A stretch of DNA of 64,000 nt from Zygaena filipendulae (Eukaryota; Arthropoda; Insecta; Lepidoptera; Zygaenidae). The notes under the pieces were generated by a model. That model ran no database searches and was not told where the DNA came from. It saw only the letters and a list, made by a program, of their open reading frames with translations. The stretch is taken from NCBI GenBank assembly GCA_907165275.2, contig OU015678.1, positions 62,001 through 126,000 of the forward strand, read 5' to 3'. Shown here piece after piece: positions 7,946-18,109 of the stretch. The position numbers and the translations under genes were made by a program. Positions within the stretch are counted from its first letter, which is position 1; every line of letters starts with the position of its first letter.

Positions 7946-10819
7946 TTAGGTTACCATCGCTTCCTCAGGGCCAGCGCTGGGCTGGGCGCCAGCAGCCGAG
8001 GTCCGGTCGGCTGCCTTTGCTTTGGGCGCTTTCCCCACTTTGGGGGCCTTACACGAAGGGGCCCCCACACGATGTCCCGCCGGTTTTCCGGCCTCGGCGC
8101 AGACGACGCACCGAGGCTCTGCAGAACATTGGGCCGCTTTGTGGCCGGGTTGGCCGCAGCGAAAGCATAGCCCGCTGCGGTCGACCCCCGCGCTGCATGT
8201 TCGGCCCACATGGCCTCTTTGGAGGCAGCGGAAACAGCGCAGGGGCCTCGGCTGCAGGAGCTGAACCCGTGCCGACACCCAGCCAACGAGCAAACGGCCC
8301 GCAGCTGCCACCTTTTTGGCTACATTAACCGGGGCCCTAACCCACGTGGAGCCCACCCCTGATTGAGCCTTCCGGACTTCTCCGCATCGGATAGACTCCA
8401 CGGGGCATCCTCCAAGCTGGGCGACCGCGGCGGCCACCTCACCGCTCGATACAGAGTCATCCAGGCCCGTAACGCGCAGTTCTGCGCACTTCATGGGCCT
8501 GGAGATCTGAACGTCCTCCGCTGGGAGGACTTTCTTAAGTTCGGCGGCAAGGGCATCCGCCATACTGCCGCTGGTCGCCCCGGCTACCTCTAGGACGCGA
8601 GCCCCAGTCGCCGCCTCCCTTATCTTTAGGGAGGTGATGCCGAGGCTGCCAACGTTAACTTTGGCTCTGGCCTCGGTCAGCACCTCCCTGTAGTTGCGTC
8701 CCCGCTGCTCGGCCTCTGGCAGTAGTGTGATTACCACTGCGGCCGAACGCGGGGTGCGCAACTTTGGTACTATGGGGGCAGCCTTAGCCTGCGCCGCCCC
8801 TTTTGAACCTTTGGGGGGCACCCTAGTTGGCGGCACTTTCCCCCCGGGTTTGGGCTTGGTCGTAGGGGCTGCCCCTTTATTCTTCCCCTCCTTTTTCTTA
8901 GTCTTCCCACCCTTTTTCACGACTTCACTGTACGTCGCTGACGGCGTAGCAGCGGGAGTGGGGTGGGAAGAAGCACTGGCAGCGCCGGCCTTAGCCGCAG
9001 CCGCCTCCTGGGCCGCCATTGAGGGCACTTTGGCCTTTTTCTTTTTGGCCACAGGTGAGAAAGCCGGAGCGGAGGCAGTGGCAGCCGGCGCTGAGGTTGT
9101 CGGTGCCGGCGTCGCGGCTGCTGCCGCTCGCCTCTCGTGCTGAAGCGACGGGCGAGGTCGTTCAGGGGCAAGCCTTGCCTCCACCACCTCAAAAATCATC
9201 GGCCTCAGCTCGCGCATGAGTGAGGCCGACAGGTCCGAGGGGAGAGGGGCATCCGGTGCTGGCCCGGCTCGCTCCGTCCTCGCCTTCGCCGCTTCAGCCC
9301 GAAGGCATTCTACGTCCTTGCGGAGCTGGGCCAGCTCCGCGAGGAGGGAGGCGTTTTGGTTCGCCAACCTCCTTGTCTCGTCCGTGGCAGTGCGGCAAGC
9401 AAGGACCTCGTTGACGTCCCTTATCGCCGCAACTGCTTCCTTCATCTGGCGGCAGACCGTACCCTTAATGTTGCTGCACTTTCCTATAAGGGTAGACATG
9501 TTACGGGTCTGTTCCGCCACCAGGTTCCTGAGCTGAGCGGCCGTCTCCTCACTGGCCTCGACCGTCGAGCCAACGGTTGCCCTCATAGAGGCCGTTACGC
9601 CGCCCATTTGCTCAGCGACAGCCTCATCCGTTGTCTCGGCCGGCGCCTTAAGGTAATCCTCCTTGTTGGGGACTCCGCGTTTGGAAGCACGGGGTCCTTT
9701 TCTTCCTCTTTTGCTCGGCCCCGCAGAAGAAGCCGAGCGTGAGGGGGTCCCATCCGTCCCGTCTTCCATCCCATCCGTGGAGAGTTCCGAGGCGGACTCG
9801 ACTAGGAGCCCTACAGAGGGAAGTCTAGGGGTTGGCAGATCAGGAGGGAAACCCATGTAATGGTCCCACTCCGGACCCGTGAGCTGGCTCACCAAAGATG
9901 TGTTGGTGCCAGCCTCAACGCCCGCCTGCCCGGGTGACACAGAAGTGGCCTTCTCAGCCCGCTCCGCTGCCTTCCGTGGTCTTTTGGGAGTGCGCTCCTT
10001 TTCCTCCTCTTTTTTTAAGCGAGCCACGAGGAGCCTGATGCGTGTGTCCTTAATTTTGAGGCAAAGACCTTGGGTGTCCTTTACCGCAGTTTTGATGTTA
10101 CTGGCTGTACTGCGGTAAGGGCCAGTCTTTGCACACACCATCTCGTTAAGCGCGTCCACCTTCTCAGCCACGGAGAGCCAGCACGCTTCCTCCTCGCGCT
10201 CGAGTGCCTCTAGGTCAGCCGAGGGTGTTTTAATAGGCGACTGCCGCTTCCTCTTCTGTTGGGCTGGCGTGCTCGCCATCGGAGAGTAGAATGTAGTCGG
10301 ACTCTTCTCCGGGGGCGACCGCGCCAGGCTCTTCCTGGGCCTAAATATGTCGTCATCCAGGAGGGGCTCAGGTGGGTCAGCAGACGTCGAGTCCGACTCG
10401 GTTAACCCAAAGGTGAGGCGGGCCAGAGAGTGATGCCTCTGTACTGGGCGACATGGGCTAGCAAGCTCGCTGCCACAAGAATCGTAACTTGTGGTAGTGA
10501 CGCCTCCAGTCGCAGCCAAGTTAACCACCTCATCCGGTTCACCCCTACTCTCCTCTCTCACTTTCTCGCTGTTCAGTGGGCACGTATTCGTGTCCAGGCT
10601 AATGTCCGTTTCCATGGCCATGAGTTGTTTTGTTTTGGGGGCCCTTGGATCCAGGGGCGGACCCCCCTCACCCCCACCTAACGATTCGTCTGATCGTCCA
10701 CGCATTGCTGCCCCCCCCACATACGAGGGGCGGCCCGGATCTTGTCCGGGGTGGGACTGGCCGGCCCTTTCGGGGCCGGTACCCACGTGGGGATTCTTTT
10801 CACAAGTGCGCTTGTCCAT
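7946..10819 (-). CDS. SART-like ORF1 (Gag-like, CCHC zinc knuckles) of copy A
   Basis: 957 residues from the ATG at 10819 (MDKRTCEKNPHV), which matches the start in copy C; another in-frame ATG immediately upstream at 10822 is possible. It has a short conserved head, the GGEGGPPLDPRAPK motif, a long Ser/Thr/Glu-rich region, a Lys/Arg-rich segment (PSKRGRKGPRASKR) that could be a nuclear localisation signal, a heptad-like stretch (LLAELAQLRKDVECLR), a Pro/Ala/Lys-rich linker, a conserved domain beginning near LRTPRSAAVVITL, and zinc knuckles CFRCLQRGHVGRTC, CFRCGQPGHKAAQC and CVVCAEAG...C. Expected to coat element RNA and bring it to telomeres. It ends with TAA at 7948-7946. Confidence 0.9.
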   Translation of the reverse strand: MDKRTCEKNPHVGTGPERAGQSHPGQDPGRPSYVGGAAMRGRSDESLGGGEGGPPLDPRAPKTKQLMAMETDISLDTNTCPLNSEKVREESRGEPDEVVNLAATGGVTTTSYDSCGSELASPCRPVQRHHSLARLTFGLTESDSTSADPPEPLLDDDIFRPRKSLARSPPEKSPTTFYSPMASTPAQQKRKRQSPIKTPSADLEALEREEEACWLSVAEKVDALNEMVCAKTGPYRSTASNIKTAVKDTQGLCLKIKDTRIRLLVARLKKEEEKERTPKRPRKAAERAEKATSVSPGQAGVEAGTNTSLVSQLTGPEWDHYMGFPPDLPTPRLPSVGLLVESASELSTDGMEDGTDGTPSRSASSAGPSKRGRKGPRASKRGVPNKEDYLKAPAETTDEAVAEQMGGVTASMRATVGSTVEASEETAAQLRNLVAEQTRNMSTLIGKCSNIKGTVCRQMKEAVAAIRDVNEVLACRTATDETRRLANQNASLLAELAQLRKDVECLRAEAAKARTERAGPAPDAPLPSDLSASLMRELRPMIFEVVEARLAPERPRPSLQHERRAAAAATPAPTTSAPAATASAPAFSPVAKKKKAKVPSMAAQEAAAAKAGAASASSHPTPAATPSATYSEVVKKGGKTKKKEGKNKGAAPTTKPKPGGKVPPTRVPPKGSKGAAQAKAAPIVPKLRTPRSAAVVITLLPEAEQRGRNYREVLTEARAKVNVGSLGITSLKIREAATGARVLEVAGATSGSMADALAAELKKVLPAEDVQISRPMKCAELRVTGLDDSVSSGEVAAAVAQLGGCPVESIRCGEVRKAQSGVGSTWVRAPVNVAKKVAAAGRLLVGWVSARVQLLQPRPLRCFRCLQRGHVGRTCSAGVDRSGLCFRCGQPGHKAAQCSAEPRCVVCAEAGKPAGHRVGAPSCKAPKVGKAPKAKAADRTSAAGAQPSAGPEEAMVT

Positions 10820-11133
10820 CATGATTTTTTGCTATTGTTGTCGGGGTATGCCCCCCGTGACAGCCTCGTATCCGGGCCACAGTCCCCGGCGAACCCCCCG
10901 GCGACCGCCACAAGCGGGGGATCCGGGGTAATTTTTTATAGAGGTTTTCTTCCTCGCGGTCCACTTTTTACGGTGGACCCTCGGTCCCACTCTGAGCCGC
11001 GAGACATGACCACGACACTCAGAGCGGGATTACGATATGCTAGCGGGTCCGCTTAGCTTCACGGCTGGGAAAGATGCATCCAGCCGCTACTAAGCCCCCT
11101 CGCCACGACAAGGCGCGGACCCGATTGAGGGGG
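10820..11133 (-). promoter_or_regulatory. 5' UTR / presumed internal promoter of copy A
   Basis: The untranslated leader starts at the telomeric junction (sense start CCCCCTCAATCGGG). Its first ~205 nt are nearly identical to 780-986 in copy C, and a shared core (plus-strand 'gtaattttttatagaggttttcttcctcg', about 30 nt) also occurs in copy B at 4133-4162. R1-clade elements use internal promoters at their 5' end, so promoter function is inferred. Confidence 0.55.
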
Positions 11134-11209
11134 AACCTAACCTAACCTAACCTAACCTAACCTAACCTAACCTAACCTAACCTAACCTAACCTAACCTAA
11201 CCTAACCTA
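11134..11209. repeat. Telomeric (CCTAA)n tract, about 15 units
   Basis: 76 bases of perfect CCTAA repeat mark the right edge of the SART array and the target site of copy A. Non-telomeric sequence follows, so this is an internal (subtelomeric or interstitial) tract, not a chromosome end. Confidence 0.95.
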
Positions 11210-11322
11210 TGAACTGACTGCGCGGACTGGCTCGCGGGAGAGCTGCCGAGTTGCAGGAACTGCGTAAAAGCCAAGCTACCAAACAGTCAGCACAACGCGT
11301 TTAGCGATGACTGTACTGTAAG

Positions 11323-11364
<42 letters not shown>
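11210..11364 (+). mobile_element. Short poly(A)-tailed retroelement fragment
   Basis: About 110 bases of unrecognised sequence directly after the CCTAA tract, ending in a ~42-nt A-run (11323-11364). No ORF. The arrangement CCTAA - fragment - poly(A) is that of a 5'-truncated plus-strand insertion. Confidence 0.45.
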
Positions 11365-11366
<2 letters not shown>

Positions 11367-11572
11367 GGGACGCATTGGCTAGAGCGTCGGTGGCTTATTG
11401 CTGAGGTGGTGCCTGGTACTTTTGCTATTAAATACATCTGTTGTCCAATTGCAATGGTAACCCTCCTTCACATTCTTTCTGAACGTCCCGTCCGTAAAAA
11501 ACATAATCTCAGTAGAGTAAATATGACAGGCGAAAGAAATGTGGAGGAAAACATCCAAGACATCACAAAAGG

Positions 11573-11646
<74 letters not shown>
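11365..11646 (+). mobile_element. 3' end of an R1/I-type LINE, poly(A)-tailed
   Basis: The stretch around 11461-11500 translates to HILSERPVRK, a decayed form of the HILFECPVYDR zinc-motif region at about 22470-22500. The following codons (VEENIQDITKGQ) resemble EDVPDIMSGKNRQ there. A 70-nt A-run ends it at 11646. This is a 5'-truncated sister of the element at 17353-22650. Confidence 0.55.
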
Positions 11647-11647
<1 letters not shown>

Positions 11648-12526
11648 CGAAAGGCTCAAATGGTCAAAAAATTTATTGTAAAATATGAGTAAGCATTAAA
11701 TTATGATACGGGGTATATTGTCTATATACGTTTTGTGTCATAAGGTTAAAAATAGGATAAAAATTAGGGCTAAGTAACTAATATAGTAAATAGGCGGTAG
11801 GTACTAACTTAGCAATAATTAAATATAAGATAATACAAGTAAATGTGTTAAAAATTTGGGCTTGTTGCAGCCGGTGCGCGTGCGCCGCCGGTGGGGAGTG
11901 CCTCCGCGGCGCTGGCCGCTGACGGCGCTTGTCACCAATATGGCGGCGCGTGCCGCCGGCGGCGCGGGTCACCGGTACGGTGGCGCGGGCCGCCGGCGGC
12001 GCGTGCAGCATACGGGGCGGCGGGCTGCCGTGGTTGAGCAGTGCAGTCTCAGATACTTACCCGATGGAACGCGGCTGTGGGGCCTGCGCGCGGTCGGCGA
12101 GTGGATGTGACCGGTTGAAGGCATCACCTGGTCATGATCCTGTTGCCGGCCGGGCGTGGACTCGGCGGTGGCGTAACCTGAAAAATAAATAAAATAAAAT
12201 TAATTAAAGTAAGGTACTTTGTGGCAGCATGCCGTTATACTGGTGGTGTGCTTGACCCTGCATTGGATCGTACGGGGCGGCGCACGCCGCGCGGCGCGTG
12301 CAGCTAGCGTTGCGCGATGCTATAAGGTGCATCATATTAGATTCATCACGGGACTGATACTGGTTAGATGATAAGGTAGCGTAGTTGGTTCTAGCAAATA
12401 AATAGTAGTGATCAGTAGATAAGTTAGTAATTAGTTTATTAGTGATTGTTTGAATAAATTCTAAGTGTGGTGTGTATTGGTGAGTGTAAGGTACGGTACT
12501 GTAAGTTGTGAACGTTGTGATCCAAA
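11647..12526. other. Non-coding region upstream of the zinc-finger ORF
   Basis: AT-rich to about 11850. A GC-rich block follows (11865-12035) made of GGCGGCGCG-type motifs, resembling a second block after the ORF (14045-14250). It also holds the antisense exon-like block at 12061-12177. A CCAAAATGG context surrounds the ORF start. No other gene is seen. Confidence 0.5.
12061..12177 (-). other. Exon-like block on the minus strand (copy 1 of 3)
   Basis: On the minus strand 117 nt lie between a good 3' splice site (T-rich tract then TTTTCAG, AG at 12079-12078) and a perfect 5' splice site (GTAAGTAT at 12060-12053). One frame is open throughout: 38 whole codons plus a split codon, so the exon is in symmetric phase. 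It includes PGRQQDHDQVM and PTARRPHSRVPS. The copy at 25953-26069 has the same length and frame. No connecting exons were identified. Confidence 0.45.
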
Positions 12527-13900
12527 ATGGTAAAGTGCGCGGCGGTGCAGAGCGTCGAGGAGGACGACCAAATTAATATGAGCCTGGCTGAGGACCTGGA
12601 GCAGGAAATATTGGATGGGGGATCGGGGGGATATGGCGACGCGACCGATGGCGACCGGTCGGCCGCTGAGCCGTGTGGGGAGCAGTGTGTGGGGCGGCAG
12701 GAGGGGCGCGTCATCTACTTCATAGCGCGTGGTGACGATGATGTGGTCTTGCCGGGTGCGCCGGGTGCGCCGGGGTCGCGGGGTGATCCGGACGGTGACT
12801 TCCGGGGCGAGGGTGCGCGTGGCGGCGGGGCCGATGCATGCGCCGCGCACTCTGCTATCATAGAAGAGCTGAGGAAGGAACTCCAAGAGAGACGCGGGGG
12901 GGACGGGGACCGCCTTGCCAGGCTGACCGCGCTGTCAGCGCAGACGCGGCACACATACCACCTTATCGCCCAAATGGTGGGCATCCTCAACACACATATG
13001 GCGCTGTTGCTCCCCGAGGTGTTGGCCGACTGTTCCCAAGCGGACCTACCAAGCGCCGTCGGCTTCCCTACCGCCGCCTCGACCGCCGCCGCCTCCGTGG
13101 CGGCGCAACCGCAACTGCAGCCGCAACCGCCGCTGCCGCGGCCTCTCCCTGGTGGAGCCCGGGGGCCCTTCGCGGTTCCGGTGTCCCCCGCCGCCCCCGG
13201 GGCACCGGAGGCTTCCCCCGAAACGCGCTCGTGCCGCGGTGGGCCGGGCGGGGGCCTCGCGGACGCTCAGACTCAGACCGACGAACCCGGCGGGGCCAGT
13301 GATCACTCATTGTCCCCCGTGGGTGCTGCTCCGCTCTCGCCTGGGCCCGCCGCCTCTTCGCGGCTGCCGCCCCCGCCGGCCCTGCCCCGGCCTGCGGCCG
13401 CCCGTTTGTCTGGACGCTCGCCGGGCCCTTCGTCTTGTCTGCCTCCCAGGCTCTCTCCTGGGCGTGCCGCATCTGCCAAAAGGGCCCTCACAAACGTCAC
13501 CGCCGGTGGGACCTTCGCCAAAAGCATTACCGAGCTCGAGGGACTGTCACCCACTGGCGGTGGGGGGAAGAACGGGTACCAGTGCGTACTGTGCGGCACC
13601 TATTATATAAGCAGGAATATATGCAGGCATATTAAGATGAAACATCCAGAATACATGAAGGGGGTGATAAAAGAGCATATTGACTTCCCAAAGTACTTCT
13701 ATATACACACCACGTGCGGCCAGCTTCCCAGGTGCCCCGAGAACCAGGTGCCTCCAATAAAATATTTGTTGGGGGTCTCCAATGTGGACGTAGAATTCTT
13801 GGGGCTCGCAGGTGGTGGCGCCACGCTTGGGGTGACCCCGGGATGGGGGGGACGGGGCCGCGAGCGCGGGCGCGGGTACCACACTTCAGACTCTGACTAG
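12527..13900 (+). CDS. Uncharacterised zinc-finger ORF, possibly ORF1 of a telomere-associated retroelement
   Basis: 457 codons from ATG in a good context (AAAATGG). The N-terminal part is acidic (EEDDQINMSLAEDLEQEI). A short helical or coiled-coil stretch follows (IIEELRKELQERRGGDGDRLARL, about 105-130), then a long low-complexity Ala/Pro/Ser/Gly region. The conserved C-terminal module has one C2H2-type finger, C-x2-C-x11-H-x4-H at residues ~353-375, then FPKYFYIHTTCGQLPRCPENQVPP, a Gly-rich RGRERGRG patch and an acidic TSDSD end. A second copy at 24129-25697 keeps the C-terminal module with mostly synonymous changes. I do not recognise a named family. The repeated A-tail plus CCTAACC junctions around its copies point to a mobile element rather than a host gene. 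A multi-copy host gene caught up in the array is the alternative. Confidence 0.6.
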   Translation: MVKCAAVQSVEEDDQINMSLAEDLEQEILDGGSGGYGDATDGDRSAAEPCGEQCVGRQEGRVIYFIARGDDDVVLPGAPGAPGSRGDPDGDFRGEGARGGGADACAAHSAIIEELRKELQERRGGDGDRLARLTALSAQTRHTYHLIAQMVGILNTHMALLLPEVLADCSQADLPSAVGFPTAASTAAASVAAQPQLQPQPPLPRPLPGGARGPFAVPVSPAAPGAPEASPETRSCRGGPGGGLADAQTQTDEPGGASDHSLSPVGAAPLSPGPAASSRLPPPPALPRPAAARLSGRSPGPSSCLPPRLSPGRAASAKRALTNVTAGGTFAKSITELEGLSPTGGGGKNGYQCVLCGTYYISRNICRHIKMKHPEYMKGVIKEHIDFPKYFYIHTTCGQLPRCPENQVPPIKYLLGVSNVDVEFLGLAGGGATLGVTPGWGGRGRERGRGYHTSDSD

Positions 13901-16900
13901 GGGGCCCGTTCTCGTGGCCCTGGGTGGCGGCCGCAACGTGCTGTGTGACGTGTCGTTTGTTTTTCTTTTGTTTTGTGTTTCTCTTGTTCTGGTTAATTTG
14001 AATGCGAAGTGCTTTGTTTTGTTTTGTTTTGTTTTTCTGGTAGATTAAGATGGTGGCGCGCGCCGCTGTCGGCCGCGGCGGTGGCGGCGGCCGCCGCTGA
14101 ATCGTTGGCGGGTGCCGCTGTGGTCCCCGCTTCCGGGGCGGCGGCGGTCGCCGCTGCGGCGTGCGCCGCTGACACATGGCTGGTGGCACGCGCCGTCGGC
14201 GGCGGGGGCCTCCGCGGCGCCGGCGGCTGGCGGCGCGTGTCACCGGTGTGACGCCCTATGAGGCTTAAAAATTTATTTATATTCGAAAAAGCATTTTAAA
14301 GATATATGTATAATGTATTATAACATAATACACTATATGTATAATGTATTATGATATAATACACTATAAAACTTAAGTTGAAATATATTTAAAGTATTGC
14401 GAGTTGATAAACTCACAATCTAAATTTTGTATGATTATTGATGTATAATTCATAAACTAAAATGAATAAAGTAATTATTCATATGAAATAAAATGTTTAT
14501 AATAAGGTATATTAACCGTGTGCTTGGTTTCAGATGTAACGGTGATATCGACTTGTACCCCCCAACCCCCCGCATACCCCTCTCAAACGAGACGCGAACG
14601 CACCGCCAGTATCCACGCGGGCGGCTGAGACGTGAAGTGGCATCGCGCGGCGGGCGGACGAGCGAGTCGAGAGGCTACGCGTCGCGCGTAGAGCGCGTCG
14701 CGTATACAACATTAAATGTTGATAAACGAGTTTGGTGGTGGCTCGAATATAGATTTGCATTATTATGCTTATCTAAATATTAAGTTAACATAGAGTGTTG
14801 ACAAACGAGGTTGGTGGTAGCTCGTATACAGATATTGTATTATTATACAAATCTAAATAATTATATTGGAGTCTCACGTGAAGGTCTAAGATGAGAATGC
14901 CGACGACCACTTTCACAATAAAGATGATGTAGTTGGGAGTTCGAACGAGCTTACGTACTTAGTGACTTGTCGCTCTGTACGAAAGCCTTGTCAACGCGCT
15001 CGACGTCCGTTAGGATATCTTGTGCGAAGACAAATATTATTATGAGGAAGGCTTTCGGTGTGTATGGATTGTAATTTTATTGTTATTAAATTATAATTCA
15101 TCACATCTTATCGGCTCGATGCATACGTGTATTTTCAATTTATTGGAATTTACAACGACGATGAACTCTAATCCTGAGCGGTTAGACGTCGCGCGTCGCG
15201 AGCGTAAGATAACGTGGAGAGGTAAAAATCCGCGCCTTGAGTTGTCTTCGCCGTGACGGGTTTCGTTGTGCACGTATTGTATCTTGTCTATTGAATAACT
15301 ACGCCTTCCGTGTTATTCAAAAACTATCATCGACTATGCGGCTGACTGGAGACGCGGGATCGCTTCCTACACCAAGGGAGTGTTGAACGCTCTTCTTTCA
15401 AGATAACATTACTTTCTTTTTTTTACAAACATAATAATTATAGTCAATGCGCTTTGTGACTTTGTTACGTTGTGCAGAGACTATGGGATCGGCTGTGGAC
15501 GACCTAGTCGTTAACGCTTGATCTCGGTAAACAGTTGTGTTTTTCAACACGACTTGTTTATCAAAATGAACGAGTGCTGAGTGGGTGTTGTACGAGGACG
15601 AGTTGTGATCCAATCAATTGGGCTTCGGCCTTAGCTACGTGTAGCTACTATAACACAAATTGACCGACTGAAGTTATGATGTCCGGCGAGACTGGTCTCA
15701 TACACTTATATTTGAATTATTGGGATGGTGTTGAGGTCGCGGTACTATCCGCATTACGGCCTCGGTCTTCGGGCTGACACGTACCCAGGGGTCTCGGCAT
15801 CGCCGAATTATGACCTCCAACGATTGCTGCTGATACGGGACGTACAGTCTCATATAGCTGATTCATCCTCTAACGGATGTCGGTTATGCATATTTGGAGA
15901 ACTCTCTACCTTGTGCAACACAGGTGGGGGGGGGTGGTAACTGCTTATGAGCAGGCGGATGACCATCACCGTGGGTAGCGCAGGACGGGGCTATTCCACC
16001 TCTCGCTATATAATAAACTTGTTATGTAGTGAGAGCCATTGTAAATATTCCTATTGGGATATCAAGTTGATTATAATTAAACATCGTATGGGAGGTGTTC
16101 TATGAGCATCATATTCCTATCTCAGAATCCGAACACTACTAACGTCGATAGACGTAAGTAAGTGATTATGTGTACCACTGTAATAAGGATACCGTCTTTG
16201 GAGTCTCTCTGCTTCCGGGCTAACAACACTATTAACGCACAGACGTTAAATAAATGTACAGTGTAGTCTCGCACTTAAAAATAGAACCGTTCGTGTAGAG
16301 CGAGTTCATATAAAGATCGAATGTCACCCAACTCAAACGCAGTTGGGTGTACTAAATATAAATATTTCTTACAGAAATATTATGCACAAATATTAAAATA
16401 AAATGTCAAATTAATTGATGGTTGTTTTATTCAATTAATACCTAAGTCCAACCTCGACCCATTATAATAATGCGGATAGGATGATGACGGAATCGAATCT
16501 CAACCTAAAAGAAACTGGAGTCATTTATAACACAACGTAAAACTGGGTCTAACTATTAGACGAAATTGGCCAAAATTAAAATGTTCAACATCTTTGATGT
16601 TGATCATAAATTGATGAAGGAGGGTGAAAGTTACACCGGCATGGCGGCTGGGTCGCTGCGGCGCGGGCCATCGGGGTGGGGTCTTTGCGGCGTGTGCCGA
16701 TGGAGGCGCCTGCCGTCAAGACTGAAATGAAAATTAACTGTTAAGATTTCAATTGTTGAAAATATATTATGTTTGAATTATAAGGATGAAAGTGTAGTAA
16801 TGATAGAATAAATAAGATAATAAGTAAGATATAAGTGTAATGAATGCTTTTTAAAGTACAAATTAGATAATTAAAGTTAAGAAAATGAATTGGTAATGTA

Positions 16901-17147
16901 CTTACGTGGCCGGTGGGAGTCCTGCTGCTGGTCATCGGCTGGGCGGCGTCTGGCTGTCGTCTCGACGGCACCCGGGCGGCGCACTGTCCGCGGCTGGTGG
17001 CTGGATCTGAAACAGAAAATGTTGTAAAAAATCAAAAACTAAAAAATTGTGTACTATTAATTTAAAGAAAATGAACCCAATCCTGTACCTGTAGTTATAG
17101 AGAGAAACAAAAGATTAGCTAGATAGATATGATAAAGTTAGTTAGAT
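13901..17147. other. Non-coding region after the zinc-finger ORF
   Basis: Contents: a short stretch shared with copy 2 after the stop (GGCCCGTT..GTGGCCCTGGGTGG); a GC-rich block at 14045-14250; AT-rich DNA; an imperfect direct repeat at about 14713-14860 (GTTGA[TC]AAACGAG[TG]TTGGTGGT); and from ~16640 a segment related to 25745-26100. No convincing gene. 14500-16480 is not present in the other copy and may be a separate insertion. Confidence 0.45.
16906..17006 (-). other. Exon-like block on the minus strand (diverged copy)
   Basis: About 101 nt lie between a CTGTTTCAG acceptor and a GTAAGTAC donor on the minus strand, with an open frame that includes PSRRQPDAAQPM and TPTGHV. The neighbouring sequence is homologous to that around 25953-26069, but the length is not a multiple of three, so this copy may be dead or belong to a different exon. 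Confidence 0.35.
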
Positions 17148-17352
17148 TGGTCAACCCAACCAATAAAAGAAGAGAGAAAGATGATGGATGCTAGAAAGAA
17201 AAGGTATGCGGAATGAAAGTGCGAGAGGAATTAAAGCGGGAACTAGTATGAATGAGAACATTAATAACAAAGGCGCCGATTATGTTGGCGGAGCTAGAAA
17301 AAAATAAAAAAAAAATAAAAAAAATAAAAAAAAAAAAATAAAAAAAAAAAAC
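17148..17352 (+). mobile_element. Retroelement 3' tail, copy 1, A-rich and joined to CCTAACC
   Basis: Contains GGATGCTAGAAAGAAAAG, GGAATGAAAGTGCGAGAG and GGCGCCGATTATGTTGGCGG, then an (A)n/T-interrupted tail, then CCTAACCTA. The same tail occurs at 23990-24128 and 27148-27304. The order tail - A-run - CCTAACC in plus orientation is that of a TRAS-type insertion into telomeric repeats. Confidence 0.55.
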
Positions 17353-17945
17353 CTAACCTATGAAGAACCTATGAAGACCTATTACTGGAAAGGGACGGGA
17401 AGGTGCAAAGTGCCGAGGATTCGGTCAAGCTCCTCGCCGAGACTTTTTACCCCTGGGATAGTGAAGAGGGAGAAAACGATGAGCATAGAAGAGTTCGGCA
17501 AACGGCCGAGGAGGTAAACGCGCCGAAACAAGATGAGCTGCATGATCCGCCGTTTACCATGGGCGAGCTGGAGACTGCTTGCAAATCGTTTAACCCGAAG
17601 AAAGCCCCGGGGGGCGACGGACTGACCTCGGACATATGCGCTCGCGCCATTGGGTGTGACCCTGGTGTGTTCCTTGCGATAGTAAACATGTGCCTCCTAC
17701 ATCGGCTTTTTCCAAAAGCCTGGAAAAAAAAAGGCTACAGTGGTAGTTTGAGAAAGCCGGGCAAAGACTCTTAACACCGCACCTAAGTCCTAAAGGCCAA
17801 TTGGGCTTTTGCCTGTGCTGGGCAAGGTGTTTGAAAAAAAAAATGCTAATTGCCCGCCTCAAGTTTCTCGCCAATACGGATTCATGCCCCAAAGAAGCAC
17901 CGACGACTCCCTCTATACACTGGTACAGCGAATACGAGAAAAGCT

Positions 17946-17984
<39 letters not shown>

Positions 17985-18109
17985 ATCGTGACGATCGTCT
18001 CGCTGGATATAGAGGGAGCCTTCGATAGCGCATGGTGGCCAGCAATCAGGGTCCGTTTGGCTGAGAAAAAGTGTCCGGTGAACTTGAGACGGGTAATGGA
18101 TAGCTGTGC

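Larger units (their letters stand above)
4403..11133 (-). mobile_element. Complete SART-family telomere-specific LINE, copy A
   Basis: A full-length minus-strand element of about 6.7 kb: 5' UTR (11133-10823), ORF1, ORF2, a 3' UTR of about 330 nt and a 47-nt poly(A) (T-run 4403-4449), with CCTAA repeats on both sides. The sense strand equals the TTAGG strand and poly(A) is followed by GGTTAGG, the SART orientation. TRAS elements sit the other way round. Both ORFs are intact, so the copy could be active. The length of ORF2 (1052 residues) is what is expected for SART. Confidence 0.92.

Noticed and set aside
11134..11209. True chromosome end
   Set aside because: CCTAA repeats are followed by other sequence on both sides, and gene-containing DNA follows within 17 kb. 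It is a subtelomeric or interstitial array.
11406..11681. Poly-Lys / poly-Phe ORFs over A-runs
   Set aside because: They only read through the poly(A) tail of a retroelement fragment.
13046..14243. GC-rich minus-strand ORFs opposite the zinc-finger ORF
   Set aside because: They are shadows of the GC-rich plus-strand frame: low-complexity Arg/Pro-rich, with no homology between the copies on that strand.
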